A DNA stretch of 64,000 nucleotides from Candidatus Neomarinimicrobiota bacterium (GCA_017656425.1 JACDNV010000001.1:1-64000), one strand, 5' to 3'. Counted from the stretch's first letter, positions 54,443 to 63,707 are shown. The notes: generated by a model not told the origin, from the sequence alone. Numbers and translations are program-made.

Positions 54443-56326
54443 TCAACTAATTTCCGTTCCAGGATCTATATCCTCAAGAGTAGTCAAGATAGTCAGCTTA
54501 TCATCTCTGCTGGCAGCAAGCAACATTCCCTGACTCTCTATTCCTCTAATTTTTACCGGCTTTAAATTATCGACTATCACAACATTTTTACCAACTAGTG
54601 AATCAGGGGTATAATATTTTGCAATTCCAGCAACTATTAGCTTCACCTGGTTACCAGTATCGATTTTAAGTTTCAAAAGCTTGTCTGTATCCTTCACTTT
54701 TTCCGCTTCCAAAACTTGTGCAGTAACTAATTTAACTTTTTTAAAATCGTCTATTGTGATGTATTCCATTTCAGTCCCTTTTTCACCGCTTTTCTGTTCC
54801 TCTTTAACTTCTTCAACTATTCTCGGGAATAGTTGTCCCACCTTATCAAGTCTATCACCTACTGCCAATCTTCCCCAATCTGTAGCATTGGAACCTGAAC
54901 GTGTAGGAATAGTATCTAATAACTTCTTCATTTTTTCAGGCATAACAGGGGATAACATTTCCGCTGAAATTCTTAATCCCTCCAGTGCATAATATAGAAC
55001 TGTCCCTGCCTCATCAAGATTAATTTTAACAAGATGCCATGGGCTTCGAATTTCAAGATACTTGTTTATATATCTTATATATGTCATAATAATATCTACC
55101 GCTTCATTCAACTTTAATTCTTTTATTTTATGAAAAACCGCACTAGTCATTTCTATACACTTTTCCTTTAAAAGCTGTTCTTCATCTGTCACATATGAGT
55201 CATCCGGAACTTTACCTTCATAGTGTCTTGATATCAATGTAAAAATTCTATTAACAAGATTTCCAAGATCATTCGCGAGGTCAGAATTATATCTTGAGAT
55301 GAAAAGTTCTTCACTAAAATTCGCATCCTGCCCCAAAACCATTTCTCTTATTAGAAAATATCTAAGGGCATCAACACCGTATTTATCTGCTATATCGAGA
55401 GGTTTAACTATATTTTTCAGTGATTTGGACATTTTAGTCTCATCAATAAGCCACCATCCATGAGCAAAGATCGTGCGAGGCATTGGGAGACCTATAGCTT
55501 TCAAAATAGTTGGCCAATATACACAATGTGTCGTAACAATATCCTTCCCTATAAGGTGATAATCAGCGGGCCACCATTTATTGAATTTTTCATTATCAAT
55601 CTTATAACCTATCGCAGATATATAATTTAGTAAAGCGTCAAACCATACATAAGTGACATAATCTTTATCAAATGGTAATTCTATACCCCATTCCAGCCTC
55701 TTCTTTGGACGAGAAATACATAAATCCTCCAGAGGATTCTTTAAAAATCCTAAAACTTCATTTCTCCTTGTCTCAGGCTGAATAAACTGTGGGTTGGCTT
55801 TTATATAATCAATAAGCCATTTTTGATACTTACTCATTTTAAAAAAGTAGTTTTTCTCTTTAATATACTCAGGAGCTACTAAATGTTGAGGGCATAATCC
55901 GTCTACAAGCTCTTTATTGGTATAAAATCTCTCACACCCGACGCAATAATATCCCCCATACTCACCCTGATATATCTCCCCTTTATCATATAATTCCTGC
56001 AACACATCCTGTACAACTTTTTTATGAAAATCAATTGTAGTCCTTATAAAAAAATCATACTGAATGTTGAGCTTTTTCCATGCTTCCTGGAAATGAATCA
56101 CCATCCTATCGCAATGGATCTGAGGACTAATGCCACCTTCTTTCGCTGCTTCCTGTACCTTCTGACCATGCTCATCCGTACCAGTTAGAAAGAAGGTTTT
56201 ATAACCCATCATTCTGTAAAATCGTGACAATACATCAGCTAATATAGTAGTGTATGCATGACCTATATGAGGCTTATCATTTACATAGTATATTGGAGTC
56301 GTAACATAGAATTTATTCTGCCTCAT
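54443..56326 (-). CDS. metG: Methionyl-tRNA synthetase
   Basis: 627 residues. The class I signature HIGH is at residues 20-23 (NDKPHIGHAYT), and KMSKS is in DETKMSKSLKNIVKP (about 295-310). A connective zinc knuckle holds CVGCERF and GLCPQH. The anticodon-binding helical domain follows, with the conserved Trp in IRSPWHLVK. The C-terminal tRNA-binding (EMAP/Trbp111-like) domain at about 525-627 opens ITIDDFKKVKLVTAQVLEAE, making the dimeric form. The start overlaps ricT by 14 bases. It charges initiator and elongator tRNA-Met. Confidence 0.96.
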   Translation of the reverse strand: MRQNKFYVTTPIYYVNDKPHIGHAYTTILADVLSRFYRMMGYKTFFLTGTDEHGQKVQEAAKEGGISPQIHCDRMVIHFQEAWKKLNIQYDFFIRTTIDFHKKVVQDVLQELYDKGEIYQGEYGGYYCVGCERFYTNKELVDGLCPQHLVAPEYIKEKNYFFKMSKYQKWLIDYIKANPQFIQPETRRNEVLGFLKNPLEDLCISRPKKRLEWGIELPFDKDYVTYVWFDALLNYISAIGYKIDNEKFNKWWPADYHLIGKDIVTTHCVYWPTILKAIGLPMPRTIFAHGWWLIDETKMSKSLKNIVKPLDIADKYGVDALRYFLIREMVLGQDANFSEELFISRYNSDLANDLGNLVNRIFTLISRHYEGKVPDDSYVTDEEQLLKEKCIEMTSAVFHKIKELKLNEAVDIIMTYIRYINKYLEIRSPWHLVKINLDEAGTVLYYALEGLRISAEMLSPVMPEKMKKLLDTIPTRSGSNATDWGRLAVGDRLDKVGQLFPRIVEEVKEEQKSGEKGTEMEYITIDDFKKVKLVTAQVLEAEKVKDTDKLLKLKIDTGNQVKLIVAGIAKYYTPDSLVGKNVVIVDNLKPVKIRGIESQGMLLAASRDDKLTILTTLEDIDPGTEIS

Positions 56327-57173
56327 TTGTTTCTTCCTCTTTATAAATTTCTAACACCTTTATCGATTTCCCTAATTCATCCAGTGGATAATCTTCAAAA
56401 TTCTCGTCATCAAATCTAATGGTAACCAATTTTTGAAAAATCTCTATCTTTTCTATATAACCTTGCTTTCCATCAATTTCTACTTTTGATCCATATGAAG
56501 GATAGTTTTTCAATACTTCAGCATACATATCATACTCATACCGAAAACAACACTTCAGTTTACCACAAGCCCCTGATATCTTAACTGGATTCATAGGTAA
56601 ATTTTGGTCTTTTACGTGCTTTGTCATCACAGGTTCAAATTTTGTTATCCACTGCCTACAACAAATTGGGAATCCACACGGACCAAATCCTCCAGCTTTC
56701 CTTATTTCCTCTCTGGAACTGATCTGCCTCATTTCAATCCTTGTTTTAAATTCCGCTGCTAAAATTTTTACGAGCTCACGGAAGTCGATTCTATCATCGG
56801 CAGTAAAATAGAAAGTAAGTTTTTTTCTATCCAAGCGATATTCAGCCTCAACAAGTTTCATTGGTAGGTCAAGCTCTTCTATTTTCTTTTTACAAAATTC
56901 AAAAGCATATATTTCCTTTATTCTATTCTCAACATTGGTCTTCATATCCGAAAGATAAGCTTTTCGCAGTATGCAGAAATTTTCACCATTGGGAACCTCT
57001 ACTTCATCTACATTTCTTTTGATCCCACATACCTCACCAATATCCTCTCCCCTATCCGCTTCCACGATAACCATATCCCCTGGAACTACTGGTAATTCCA
57101 GAGGATTTTCATAATATTGCTTATTACTACTCTTAAATTTTACTTTTATATAGTGTTTTAATTCCTCTTTCAT
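56313..57173 (-). CDS. ricT: RicT/PSP1-domain protein (YaaT-like)
   Basis: 286 residues. The PSP1 C-terminal region contains KAGGFGPCGFPICCRQWI and ISGACGKLKCCFRYEYDMY, with the conserved cysteine pairs that bind a Fe-S cluster in the Bacillus RicAFT (YaaT-YlbF-YmcA) complex. That complex guides RNase Y. No ricA or ricF gene lies nearby, so the partner set may be different here. The YaaT-holB pair next to metG is a widespread arrangement. The stop of holB overlaps this start by ATGA, and the 3' end overlaps metG by 14 bases, so these genes form one coupled block. Confidence 0.88.
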   Translation of the reverse strand: MKEELKHYIKVKFKSSNKQYYENPLELPVVPGDMVIVEADRGEDIGEVCGIKRNVDEVEVPNGENFCILRKAYLSDMKTNVENRIKEIYAFEFCKKKIEELDLPMKLVEAEYRLDRKKLTFYFTADDRIDFRELVKILAAEFKTRIEMRQISSREEIRKAGGFGPCGFPICCRQWITKFEPVMTKHVKDQNLPMNPVKISGACGKLKCCFRYEYDMYAEVLKNYPSYGSKVEIDGKQGYIEKIEIFQKLVTIRFDDENFEDYPLDELGKSIKVLEIYKEEETNEAE

Positions 57174-58297
57174 TTTCCTTTCCTACCAAGTTTCTCCTTG
57201 ATTTCAAACATCATATTCATCAGCGCCACGTTAATATATACGTTACTTTTCAGTAAATCAATACAATTATCCACAGCTTTATACAGCCCTTCACCATTAA
57301 AAAAGGGATAATTCTTTACGAATTTCTCCAGCCTATCTATCTTATCTGCCAAAATAATGTCTTCCATTATACCTCTGGATAAAAGAGTAGCATCACGGAA
57401 CCAGAATTGAATACACTTCATTATTAAAAAAAACTTTTTTCTATCACGCTTGTAATAATCAACCAGCTCATTTATTCTCTCTTTAATCTCCACTTTATCC
57501 CATTTCGCTACAGAAATGAGTAGATTTATCGAATAGTTAACTAAATCAGTAATATTGTAATTAATCAACTCATATACCTGTGTAATATTATATTCTGAAA
57601 ATCTTGCCAAAATATTTGCCATAGCCTCTTCTATTCCCATATCCCTTAGCTTTGATATCAATACCTCATGATTGATACTCGGGATGTAAACATGTTGACA
57701 TCTCGACTTTATTGTTGGCAAAATCATCTCTGGATGATCACTTAGAATCAAAAATGTTGTATCTGGAGGCGGCTCCTCGAGTATTTTTAAGAAAGCATTG
57801 CTCCCTTGCTCTGTTAGATTATGAGCATCAAAAACAATAACCACTCTTCTTGATGATTCCTGCGGTTTTAAATAGGCTCGTTTACGTATCATTCTTATAA
57901 AACTTATCGGTATACTGCGTGCGTTTGTTACTTGGAATTTTTTATAAGGATCTACTGCTTTTTCACGCAATATTGACTCTATTTCATCAAAAATCCTATT
58001 TGATACGCCCTTAAAAGGATCATCACCAGGAGATTCTTCTCTTTTTGGTAAGGGATACACAAAATCAAGATCTGGGTGTTCTAAATACTTTACCCTTGTA
58101 CATGATTCACATAACCCACATGGTGTCGATTCATTATTCTCACATAAAAGCATCCCTGCAAATTCAAGAGCTATAGCTTCAATGTTTGAAATATCTTTCC
58201 CATGCAAAAGATATGCATTGGAAATTCTTTTACTGAAAATTATTATTTTAAATTTATTTAACAGCTCTTCATTGTCCAAAATGTTAAAAAGGCTCAT
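57170..58297 (-). CDS. holB: DNA polymerase III subunit delta'
   Basis: 375 residues, an AAA+ clamp-loader subunit. The N-terminal block has a degenerate P-loop (LLHGKDISNIEAIALEFAGM, without GKT), as expected for delta', and four Cys of the zinc module in LLCENNESTPCGLCESCTRV. The SRC motif is in LPTIKSRCQHVYIP (about 205), and the sensor region TTFLILSDHPE precedes it. The C-terminal collar spans the last 120 residues. It helps load the sliding clamp. Overlaps envC (ATGA) and ricT. Confidence 0.9.
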   Translation of the reverse strand: MSLFNILDNEELLNKFKIIIFSKRISNAYLLHGKDISNIEAIALEFAGMLLCENNESTPCGLCESCTRVKYLEHPDLDFVYPLPKREESPGDDPFKGVSNRIFDEIESILREKAVDPYKKFQVTNARSIPISFIRMIRKRAYLKPQESSRRVVIVFDAHNLTEQGSNAFLKILEEPPPDTTFLILSDHPEMILPTIKSRCQHVYIPSINHEVLISKLRDMGIEEAMANILARFSEYNITQVYELINYNITDLVNYSINLLISVAKWDKVEIKERINELVDYYKRDRKKFFLIMKCIQFWFRDATLLSRGIMEDIILADKIDRLEKFVKNYPFFNGEGLYKAVDNCIDLLKSNVYINVALMNMMFEIKEKLGRKGK

Positions 58298-59508
58298 GTC
58301 TTTCTAGCTAACCACTCTTCTGGATTTAGCTTCGTCTTATTTTTCCATACCTCAAAGTGTAATAACGCACCTTCGAGTGAACCAGTATCACCAACAGATG
58401 CAATTACTGTACCTATTCGAATATATTGTCCCTCAGCCACATATACTTCGTCTACATGAGTGTAGACCGTGTAAAATCCTGATCCATGATCAATTATTAT
58501 GGTATTTCCATACCCTCTGATATATGTAATGGTTGTTACAACACCATCGAGAACAGCTCTTACTGGGGCACCCTTTCTCGCTCTTATATCAATACCCGGA
58601 TTTTCAGTTATGGTCTTTAACCTTGGGTGTTTATGTAATCCGAACCTTCCAATGATTTCACCTTCAACAGGCCAAATGAGGCTCCCTTTCATACTATAGA
58701 AAGGCTCTTTCTCTCGTACTCCAGCAATCTCTCTTTGACGATCAATTTCCTTCTGCCTTTTATCTCTTTCCTTTTCAAGATCAGCTATAAGATTCTGTAA
58801 TTCCTTTATTGCTTTTTCCTTTTCTTTAACTTTTGAAGCTAAATATTTCTTATTTCTCCTTGCCTGAGCCAGCTGTCTCTCTCTGCTCCTTTTAATCTTT
58901 CTGATTCTATTCTGATACCTCTCTTTCTCTTTTATAATTTTTTCCCTCTGCTCAAGCTCCTTTTCTAAAACAATTTTCCTTTTATCTAATTTGGTAATGT
59001 TATCCTTTATTTCATTTATGTTTCTTCTATCAATTTCAGCAAGTATATTGAGATATTTATAACGATAAATAGCCTGATTTATCGAATTAGAACTTAAGAT
59101 TAAACTCAAGTCGTGAGTCCTGCCATTCTTATATAGATAAACCACCCTTTTCGCAAAATTCTCCTTTAGCTTATCAAGCTTATACTTCAGCTCATTAATT
59201 ACCAACCTCGACCTTTGAATTTCAATTTCGCACCTTTTTTGTCCTTCCCTTAGCTCACGCAGAACCTTTTGTATGATCATTATCTCTTTTTCAGTATCCG
59301 CTAATTTAGACAACAAATCTCTTTCTTTTAGTCTTTCAGATTCAAGTTTCTTCCTGAACTGCTTAAGCTCTTTTTTCACTCTCTCAAGCTCCTGCTCTCG
59401 TACCTTTATCTGGTTATCAATCGCTCTTATTTCTTTATCAGTTAATTGAGCAAAAACCTCCAGACTCGAGATTAATAGTAATGCAACCATTACAACTTTG
59501 TTTTTCAT
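58294..59508 (-). CDS. envC: EnvC-like murein hydrolase activator (coiled coil plus degenerate LytM domain)
   Basis: 404 residues. A signal peptide (about 1-20, SLEVFAQ) is followed by a long coiled coil (about 22-255) rich in Glu, Arg and Lys. The C-terminal LytM/M23 domain (about 268-400) contains GSLIWPVEGEIIGRFGLHKH, GIDIRARKGAPVRAVLDG and GNTIIIDHGSGFYTVYTH. Two zinc-binding positions look lost: the His of HxGID is Asn (ENPGID), and the first His of the HxH motif is Leu (ALLHFEVW). The protein is therefore predicted to lack peptidase activity and to activate division amidases, as EnvC does. First gene of the long minus-strand run. Confidence 0.87.
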   Translation of the reverse strand: MKNKVVMVALLLISSLEVFAQLTDKEIRAIDNQIKVREQELERVKKELKQFRKKLESERLKERDLLSKLADTEKEIMIIQKVLRELREGQKRCEIEIQRSRLVINELKYKLDKLKENFAKRVVYLYKNGRTHDLSLILSSNSINQAIYRYKYLNILAEIDRRNINEIKDNITKLDKRKIVLEKELEQREKIIKEKERYQNRIRKIKRSRERQLAQARRNKKYLASKVKEKEKAIKELQNLIADLEKERDKRQKEIDRQREIAGVREKEPFYSMKGSLIWPVEGEIIGRFGLHKHPRLKTITENPGIDIRARKGAPVRAVLDGVVTTITYIRGYGNTIIIDHGSGFYTVYTHVDEVYVAEGQYIRIGTVIASVGDTGSLEGALLHFEVWKNKTKLNPEEWLARKT

Positions 59509-59561
59509 TTCAATATCATTTCTTTATATCAACACCAATAAGTTATAAAATTTTTTTAATA

Positions 59562-59582
59562 ATTTTATTATATTAATAAAAT
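59562..59582. repeat. AT-only perfect inverted repeat in a divergent promoter region
   Basis: ATTTTATTA (59562-59570) and TAATAAAAT (59574-59582) pair over 9 bases with a 3-base spacer. It lies 54 bases upstream of envC and 20 bases before the cyclic-nucleotide-binding protein start. It could be an operator for either gene, but a repeat made only of A and T is easily produced by chance in such AT-rich DNA. Confidence 0.35.
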
Positions 59583-59602
59583 AGACAAATGGGTGCTTTA
59601 TC

Positions 59603-60115
59603 ATGGAAACAATCTGGGAATCAATTTTAAAAACTGAAAAATCAAATGAAGAAGACTCCCTTTCGATCCTCAAAAAAATTCCACTTTTTAACAATCTATC
59701 GAACAAAGAATTAAAGGAAGTTGAAAAGATTATGTACTACCGCCATTTCAGAGAAAATGAGCATATCTTTCATCAAGGAGACCCAGGACTTGGAATGTAC
59801 ATAATCGTAAAAGGAATGGTAAAAATTATCGATGAAAAAGCTGAAACAGGCAAAAACATTATAGCAATTTTAAATAAAGGAGATTTTTTTGGTGAACTTT
59901 CACTCCTTGCGGAAGAACCAAGAAGTGCATCCGCAATCTCCAGTGAAGAATCGGCAATATTGGGATTTTTCCGCCCTGATTTTCTTGATCTATTAAAAAG
60001 AAAGCCTAAACTCGGTAATAAAATATTACTTAATCTTGCTAATATCATAGGGGAACGATTAAAAAAAACCAATCAACTTTTAATTGAGGAAAGAAAAAAA
60101 TCTGGGAAAATTTGA
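59603..60115 (+). CDS. Cyclic-nucleotide-binding domain protein without DNA-binding domain
   Basis: 170 residues. One cyclic-nucleotide-binding domain spans about 25-140 (FNNLSNKELKEVEKIM ... FREN), with the phosphate-binding cassette FGELSLLAEEPRSASAISS containing the ligand Glu and Arg. The remaining C-terminal ~25 residues are a single helix; there is no helix-turn-helix, kinase or channel segment. It is therefore a cNBD-only signalling protein that may bind cAMP or cGMP and act on a partner. The gene is upstream of, and translationally coupled (TGATG) with, the AI-2E transporter. Confidence 0.85.
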   Translation: METIWESILKTEKSNEEDSLSILKKIPLFNNLSNKELKEVEKIMYYRHFRENEHIFHQGDPGLGMYIIVKGMVKIIDEKAETGKNIIAILNKGDFFGELSLLAEEPRSASAISSEESAILGFFRPDFLDLLKRKPKLGNKILLNLANIIGERLKKTNQLLIEERKKSGKI

Positions 60116-61191
60116 TGAACAATGGAAATCCAACTGAAAAATTTTATCAATTTTTAACAAGAATAATAATCGTAGTTCTTACTTTCGTAGCTATTTATTT
60201 AATATTTCCATATACAAAAACTTTCATAGTAATACTTATTATTTCATGGTTATTGAGCTTGTTATTCGGTCCAATTGTTGATTATTTTGAAAGCATCAGT
60301 ATATCAAGAACAGCTGGTTCAATAATAGTCATCTTGTTTATAATAGCTGCTACAGCTTTCTCACTAAGTTTTTTAATACCGGTTATTATAAAATCAATAG
60401 AAGCTATTATTGGAAAGTTGCAGGGAAATACCATTTCTATTTTTAGAATAAAGTTAGAAGAATTTTTCACTCGCTATTTTAACAAACCAGAGATGGCCGA
60501 TGAAATTATATCCAAGGTGAATAATTACTCTGTCCAGCTTTTATCATCTTCCCTAAGTGCTTTAAAAAATATCGGTTCCCTTATAGCAACGGCCGTAATA
60601 ATACCATTTGTAACTTTTTTCTTAATGAAAGATTCAAGAAAATTTAAAAAGGCATTAATATCTCAGATACCCAATAAATATTTTGAATTGAGCCTGAACG
60701 TAATGCATAAAATTGGGGATCAGGTATCAAGCTATCTTCGTGGGCAGGCTATCGATGCATTGCTCGTTGGTATTCTTTCAACTATAGGTCTATTTATTGT
60801 CAATATATTCCTGAATAATCCAGTTCCATACTTTATTTTTGTTGGGATGCTTGCAGGACTTGCTAACCTCATTCCCTATTTAGGACCTGTCGTTGGAGCC
60901 ATTCCAGCTCTCGTAATTGCGATAATAACAAATCCACCAAATCTATTAATGGTTCTAATATGGATTGTTATAGCATTTATTTTAGTTCAGCTGATAGACA
61001 ATACCATAATATCACCCCTTGTTGTATCTAAAAGCGTTAATATGCATCCCCTTACTGTTGTGGCGGCGGTCCTTATAGGCAGTAAACTAGCAGGTCCCCT
61101 AGGAATGCTTTTTGCCGTTCCTTTCGTCGGCGTTGTTAAAGTAATGATTTCAGAAATTTCCTGGGGTATAAAAAACTACCAATCTATTTAA
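60115..61191 (+). CDS. AI-2E/PerM family transporter
   Basis: About 358 residues with eight predicted membrane helices. Hydrophobic blocks include LLSWLLSLLFGP-like WLLSLLFGPIVDYF, and the family core GMLAGLANLIPYLGPVVGAI near residue 250. The last helices carry the conserved D-N-x-x-x-P (DNTIISPLVVSKSV) and VAAVLIGSKLAGPLGMLFA. AI-2E proteins include TqsA and Na+/H+ exchangers; the substrate is unknown. Start ATG 60115 overlaps the cNBD stop by one base. The gene is convergent with the barrel protein, whose stop is directly adjacent. Confidence 0.88.
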   Translation: MNNGNPTEKFYQFLTRIIIVVLTFVAIYLIFPYTKTFIVILIISWLLSLLFGPIVDYFESISISRTAGSIIVILFIIAATAFSLSFLIPVIIKSIEAIIGKLQGNTISIFRIKLEEFFTRYFNKPEMADEIISKVNNYSVQLLSSSLSALKNIGSLIATAVIIPFVTFFLMKDSRKFKKALISQIPNKYFELSLNVMHKIGDQVSSYLRGQAIDALLVGILSTIGLFIVNIFLNNPVPYFIFVGMLAGLANLIPYLGPVVGAIPALVIAIITNPPNLLMVLIWIVIAFILVQLIDNTIISPLVVSKSVNMHPLTVVAAVLIGSKLAGPLGMLFAVPFVGVVKVMISEISWGIKNYQSI

Positions 61192-62949
61192 TTAATATTT
61201 CTCAATGGCAAATAAAATACCGTTTTGAAAATATAAATGGAGCTCTCCTTCCGGTAATAGATAATATATCCAGAGTGAATATTCATTTTTCACCCTATCC
61301 TCAACTACAGATTTAAAAATTGGTTCTCCAGCAATTTTCAATATTTCCGAATTGGTCATCCCTATATCAATCATCTCCATACTGGTCACACTTACAATTT
61401 TTGCCCTATATTTATTTAATTGTTCCCTCGAAACAGCATTTCTTTCATTTTCAATTTTAATCTGAAGTAGATCCACAACATCCTGAATCTCAGGTTTTAT
61501 ATCATCACTTATCTTTGAAGCTTTTTTTAAATACTCGATAGCAAGCTCAATATTCTTTTCTGAAATTAATGCTTCTGCATCAGACAGATACCCTTCAGCT
61601 ACCTTTTTCAGCCAGGCGTTAACTTTTGGCTTAAGGGAAGGATCAGACCGGACAGCCTTTTCAAAATATTCAGTGGCTCTACCCCAGATTCCATATTTAG
61701 CAAGTAATTCACCCCTCTTAAGATAATAATAACCAATGTATTTCCTTGTATATTTTGCAGAACCCTTTACTTTAGATTTTAAAACTAATTCAATTCCCTT
61801 CGATGCCTCATCAAAATTACCTCTATCAAGCAAATTATCAAGTTCTTTCTCAAACTTTTTTATTGCTACCAGGGAAATAGAATCAACCTGTCGCAAAATT
61901 TCAGGGTTCTTTGAAACACAAGCGCTCTGTAAATGCTCCAGCGCCTTTAAATTTTCCCCCCTATAAATCTTACTAACTGCACTATCTATATGAATTGTGG
62001 AAATTTTGTCATTACATAGCTCAATCATATATTCAGCTTTTTTTACCTTTGGGTGCTCTGGGTAATTCTTTATAAATTCCAAAAATTTTGCTTTAGCAAG
62101 TGAATAATTACTGGATATATATAATTTTCTGCCTTCGTCACCAACAGTTGGTTTACCTCCCTTTAGAAAACTAACTGATAGTAATAGAGAGATTGAGTTC
62201 AATTTAATCCTATCGATCGGGGAAATATTATATTTATCATTAACCTCCTTCATTTTATCAAAATTCAGTCTGAATTCAATTCCGATTGAGTTCCTGAAAC
62301 CTGATTCATATTCCTGAGATGAAAGTCTACGATAACCGAAGGAAATAGATAGTAAATTTCCCGTTGTTGTCAGGTATTTTTTCCCCTCAATATTTCTATA
62401 AAACGATGCCATTAAGCTAGCATAATCCAATTTTGTAAATATTATATCAACATAACTTAGCTGATATATAAAACTCTGAGTCAATTTGAAACCATATGCC
62501 TCAGATTTAAAAAACATTTCATGGCCAGATACCGGGATTTTATTATGCCAGTGAGAAGGTAGACCAACCCTGCTTGGGCCTACTCCATAAAAAAAACCAA
62601 CGCCAATTAATATATCGATAAAATTTTGTTTGAAAAGTCTATTTAAAATATTGTATTTAATAGGTTCAAGCTCCGCAAATATTAAAAATCTTGAATTGAA
62701 ATTATTGAAGCCGGGAAATTCCGTCTCAGTAGAATCAAGTCTTAAGGAACTTCTCACAGAAGGCATAAAAAGGAATCCGGTTTTAAAATCGATTAAATTA
62801 TACGTAAATGGGATACGGTATTCTATCGGACTTTTAAATATATCTGAGGCTTTAAAAAAAATATCATACTTTTCCCATGGATATATTGTTCCTATAATGG
62901 AAAGTGTAATTACTGCTAATTTTAATATTGATTTATTCATTCCATACAT
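61192..62949 (-). CDS. Outer-membrane barrel with TPR-like repeats and C-terminal BamE-like domain
   Basis: 585 residues. The signal peptide is at about 4-22 (MNKSILKLAVITLSIIG). The N-terminal part (about 25-265) has alternating polar/aromatic strands (RIPFTYNLIDFKTGFLFMPS, SFGYRRLSSQEYESGFRNSIGI) that suggest a beta-barrel. Residues about 280-510 contain helical tetratricopeptide-like repeats (AKFLEFIKNYPEHPKVKKAE, YFEKAVRSDPSLKPKVNAWL). The final ~70 residues (IDIGMTNSEILKIAGEP ... ELHLYFQNGILFAIEKY) resemble the SmpA/BamE fold with its G-x-T-x-x-E-V-x-x-x-x-G-x-P motif. I do not recognise the whole architecture. ATG at 62940 is an alternative start, neither having a clear ribosome-binding site. 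Confidence 0.65.
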   Translation of the reverse strand: MYGMNKSILKLAVITLSIIGTIYPWEKYDIFFKASDIFKSPIEYRIPFTYNLIDFKTGFLFMPSVRSSLRLDSTETEFPGFNNFNSRFLIFAELEPIKYNILNRLFKQNFIDILIGVGFFYGVGPSRVGLPSHWHNKIPVSGHEMFFKSEAYGFKLTQSFIYQLSYVDIIFTKLDYASLMASFYRNIEGKKYLTTTGNLLSISFGYRRLSSQEYESGFRNSIGIEFRLNFDKMKEVNDKYNISPIDRIKLNSISLLLSVSFLKGGKPTVGDEGRKLYISSNYSLAKAKFLEFIKNYPEHPKVKKAEYMIELCNDKISTIHIDSAVSKIYRGENLKALEHLQSACVSKNPEILRQVDSISLVAIKKFEKELDNLLDRGNFDEASKGIELVLKSKVKGSAKYTRKYIGYYYLKRGELLAKYGIWGRATEYFEKAVRSDPSLKPKVNAWLKKVAEGYLSDAEALISEKNIELAIEYLKKASKISDDIKPEIQDVVDLLQIKIENERNAVSREQLNKYRAKIVSVTSMEMIDIGMTNSEILKIAGEPIFKSVVEDRVKNEYSLWIYYLLPEGELHLYFQNGILFAIEKY

Positions 62950-63065
62950 AAAATATAAAACTGTTTTAAATTAAAAAAGGATAGAATTGATTGGAAAAAG
63001 TATCTCAATCCCTTTGAAAAACCTGAAAATTATTTTAAAATCTATGACAATTACAGGAGGTGATA

Positions 63066-63707
63066 ATGAGGTTAAATTTTTGCTCATTGCTAATTATATC
63101 CATATTTGTATCAATTGCATTTTCTAAAGCACCAGAAATCATCAAACTAAACCCACCCGATATGAAGAAAGGAAGTTTAACAATGGAAGCATTCAAATTA
63201 AGAAAATCTACAAGAGAATTTGACACAAAGGATTTAAGCCTTCAGGATCTATCAGATCTTCTCTGGGCTGCCAACGGGGTAAATCGCCCTGAAGAGAAAA
63301 AACGTACTGCACCATCTGCAATCAATGCGCAGGATATAGACATATATGTAGTCACAAAAGAAGCAGTATATCTCTATAATGCTTTTGAAAATCAATTAGA
63401 AAAGATTACTGATGGTGATTACAGGAACATTGTTGCTGGAAGACAGGAAAATATGGCTGTAGCTCCGGTGTTTCTCGTACTTGTATCCGACTTATCAAGA
63501 TTTAGGTTTGGAGATGAATCAACGAAATTAACCTGGGCAGCGATGGATGCGGGAATTGTATCCCAGAATATATCGATCTTTTGTGCATCCAGAAACCTTG
63601 CAACTGTACCAAGAGCGACAATGGACAAAGATAAACTAAGAAAAATATTGAAACTAAAAGATTCACAAAAGCTAATGCTAAATCATCCTGTGTCGTATAT
63701 GAAATAA
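63066..63707 (+). CDS. Exported nitroreductase (SagB/ThcOx-like)
   Basis: 213 residues from ATG 63066, preceded by the strong AGGAGGTGAT; the GTG two codons upstream is inside that site. A signal peptide is at about 1-20 (FCSLLIISIFVSIAFS). The FMN-dependent fold shows LRKSTREFDTKDLSLQDLSD, LLWAANGVNRPEEKKRTAPS and, later, AAMDAGIVSQNISIFCASRN with the conserved Ala-Gly interface region. SagB-like proteins oxidise azolines or reduce nitro compounds. An exported member is less usual. The cofactor would have to be assembled before or after export. Single-gene unit, divergent from the barrel gene. Confidence 0.85.
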   Translation: MRLNFCSLLIISIFVSIAFSKAPEIIKLNPPDMKKGSLTMEAFKLRKSTREFDTKDLSLQDLSDLLWAANGVNRPEEKKRTAPSAINAQDIDIYVVTKEAVYLYNAFENQLEKITDGDYRNIVAGRQENMAVAPVFLVLVSDLSRFRFGDESTKLTWAAMDAGIVSQNISIFCASRNLATVPRATMDKDKLRKILKLKDSQKLMLNHPVSYMK

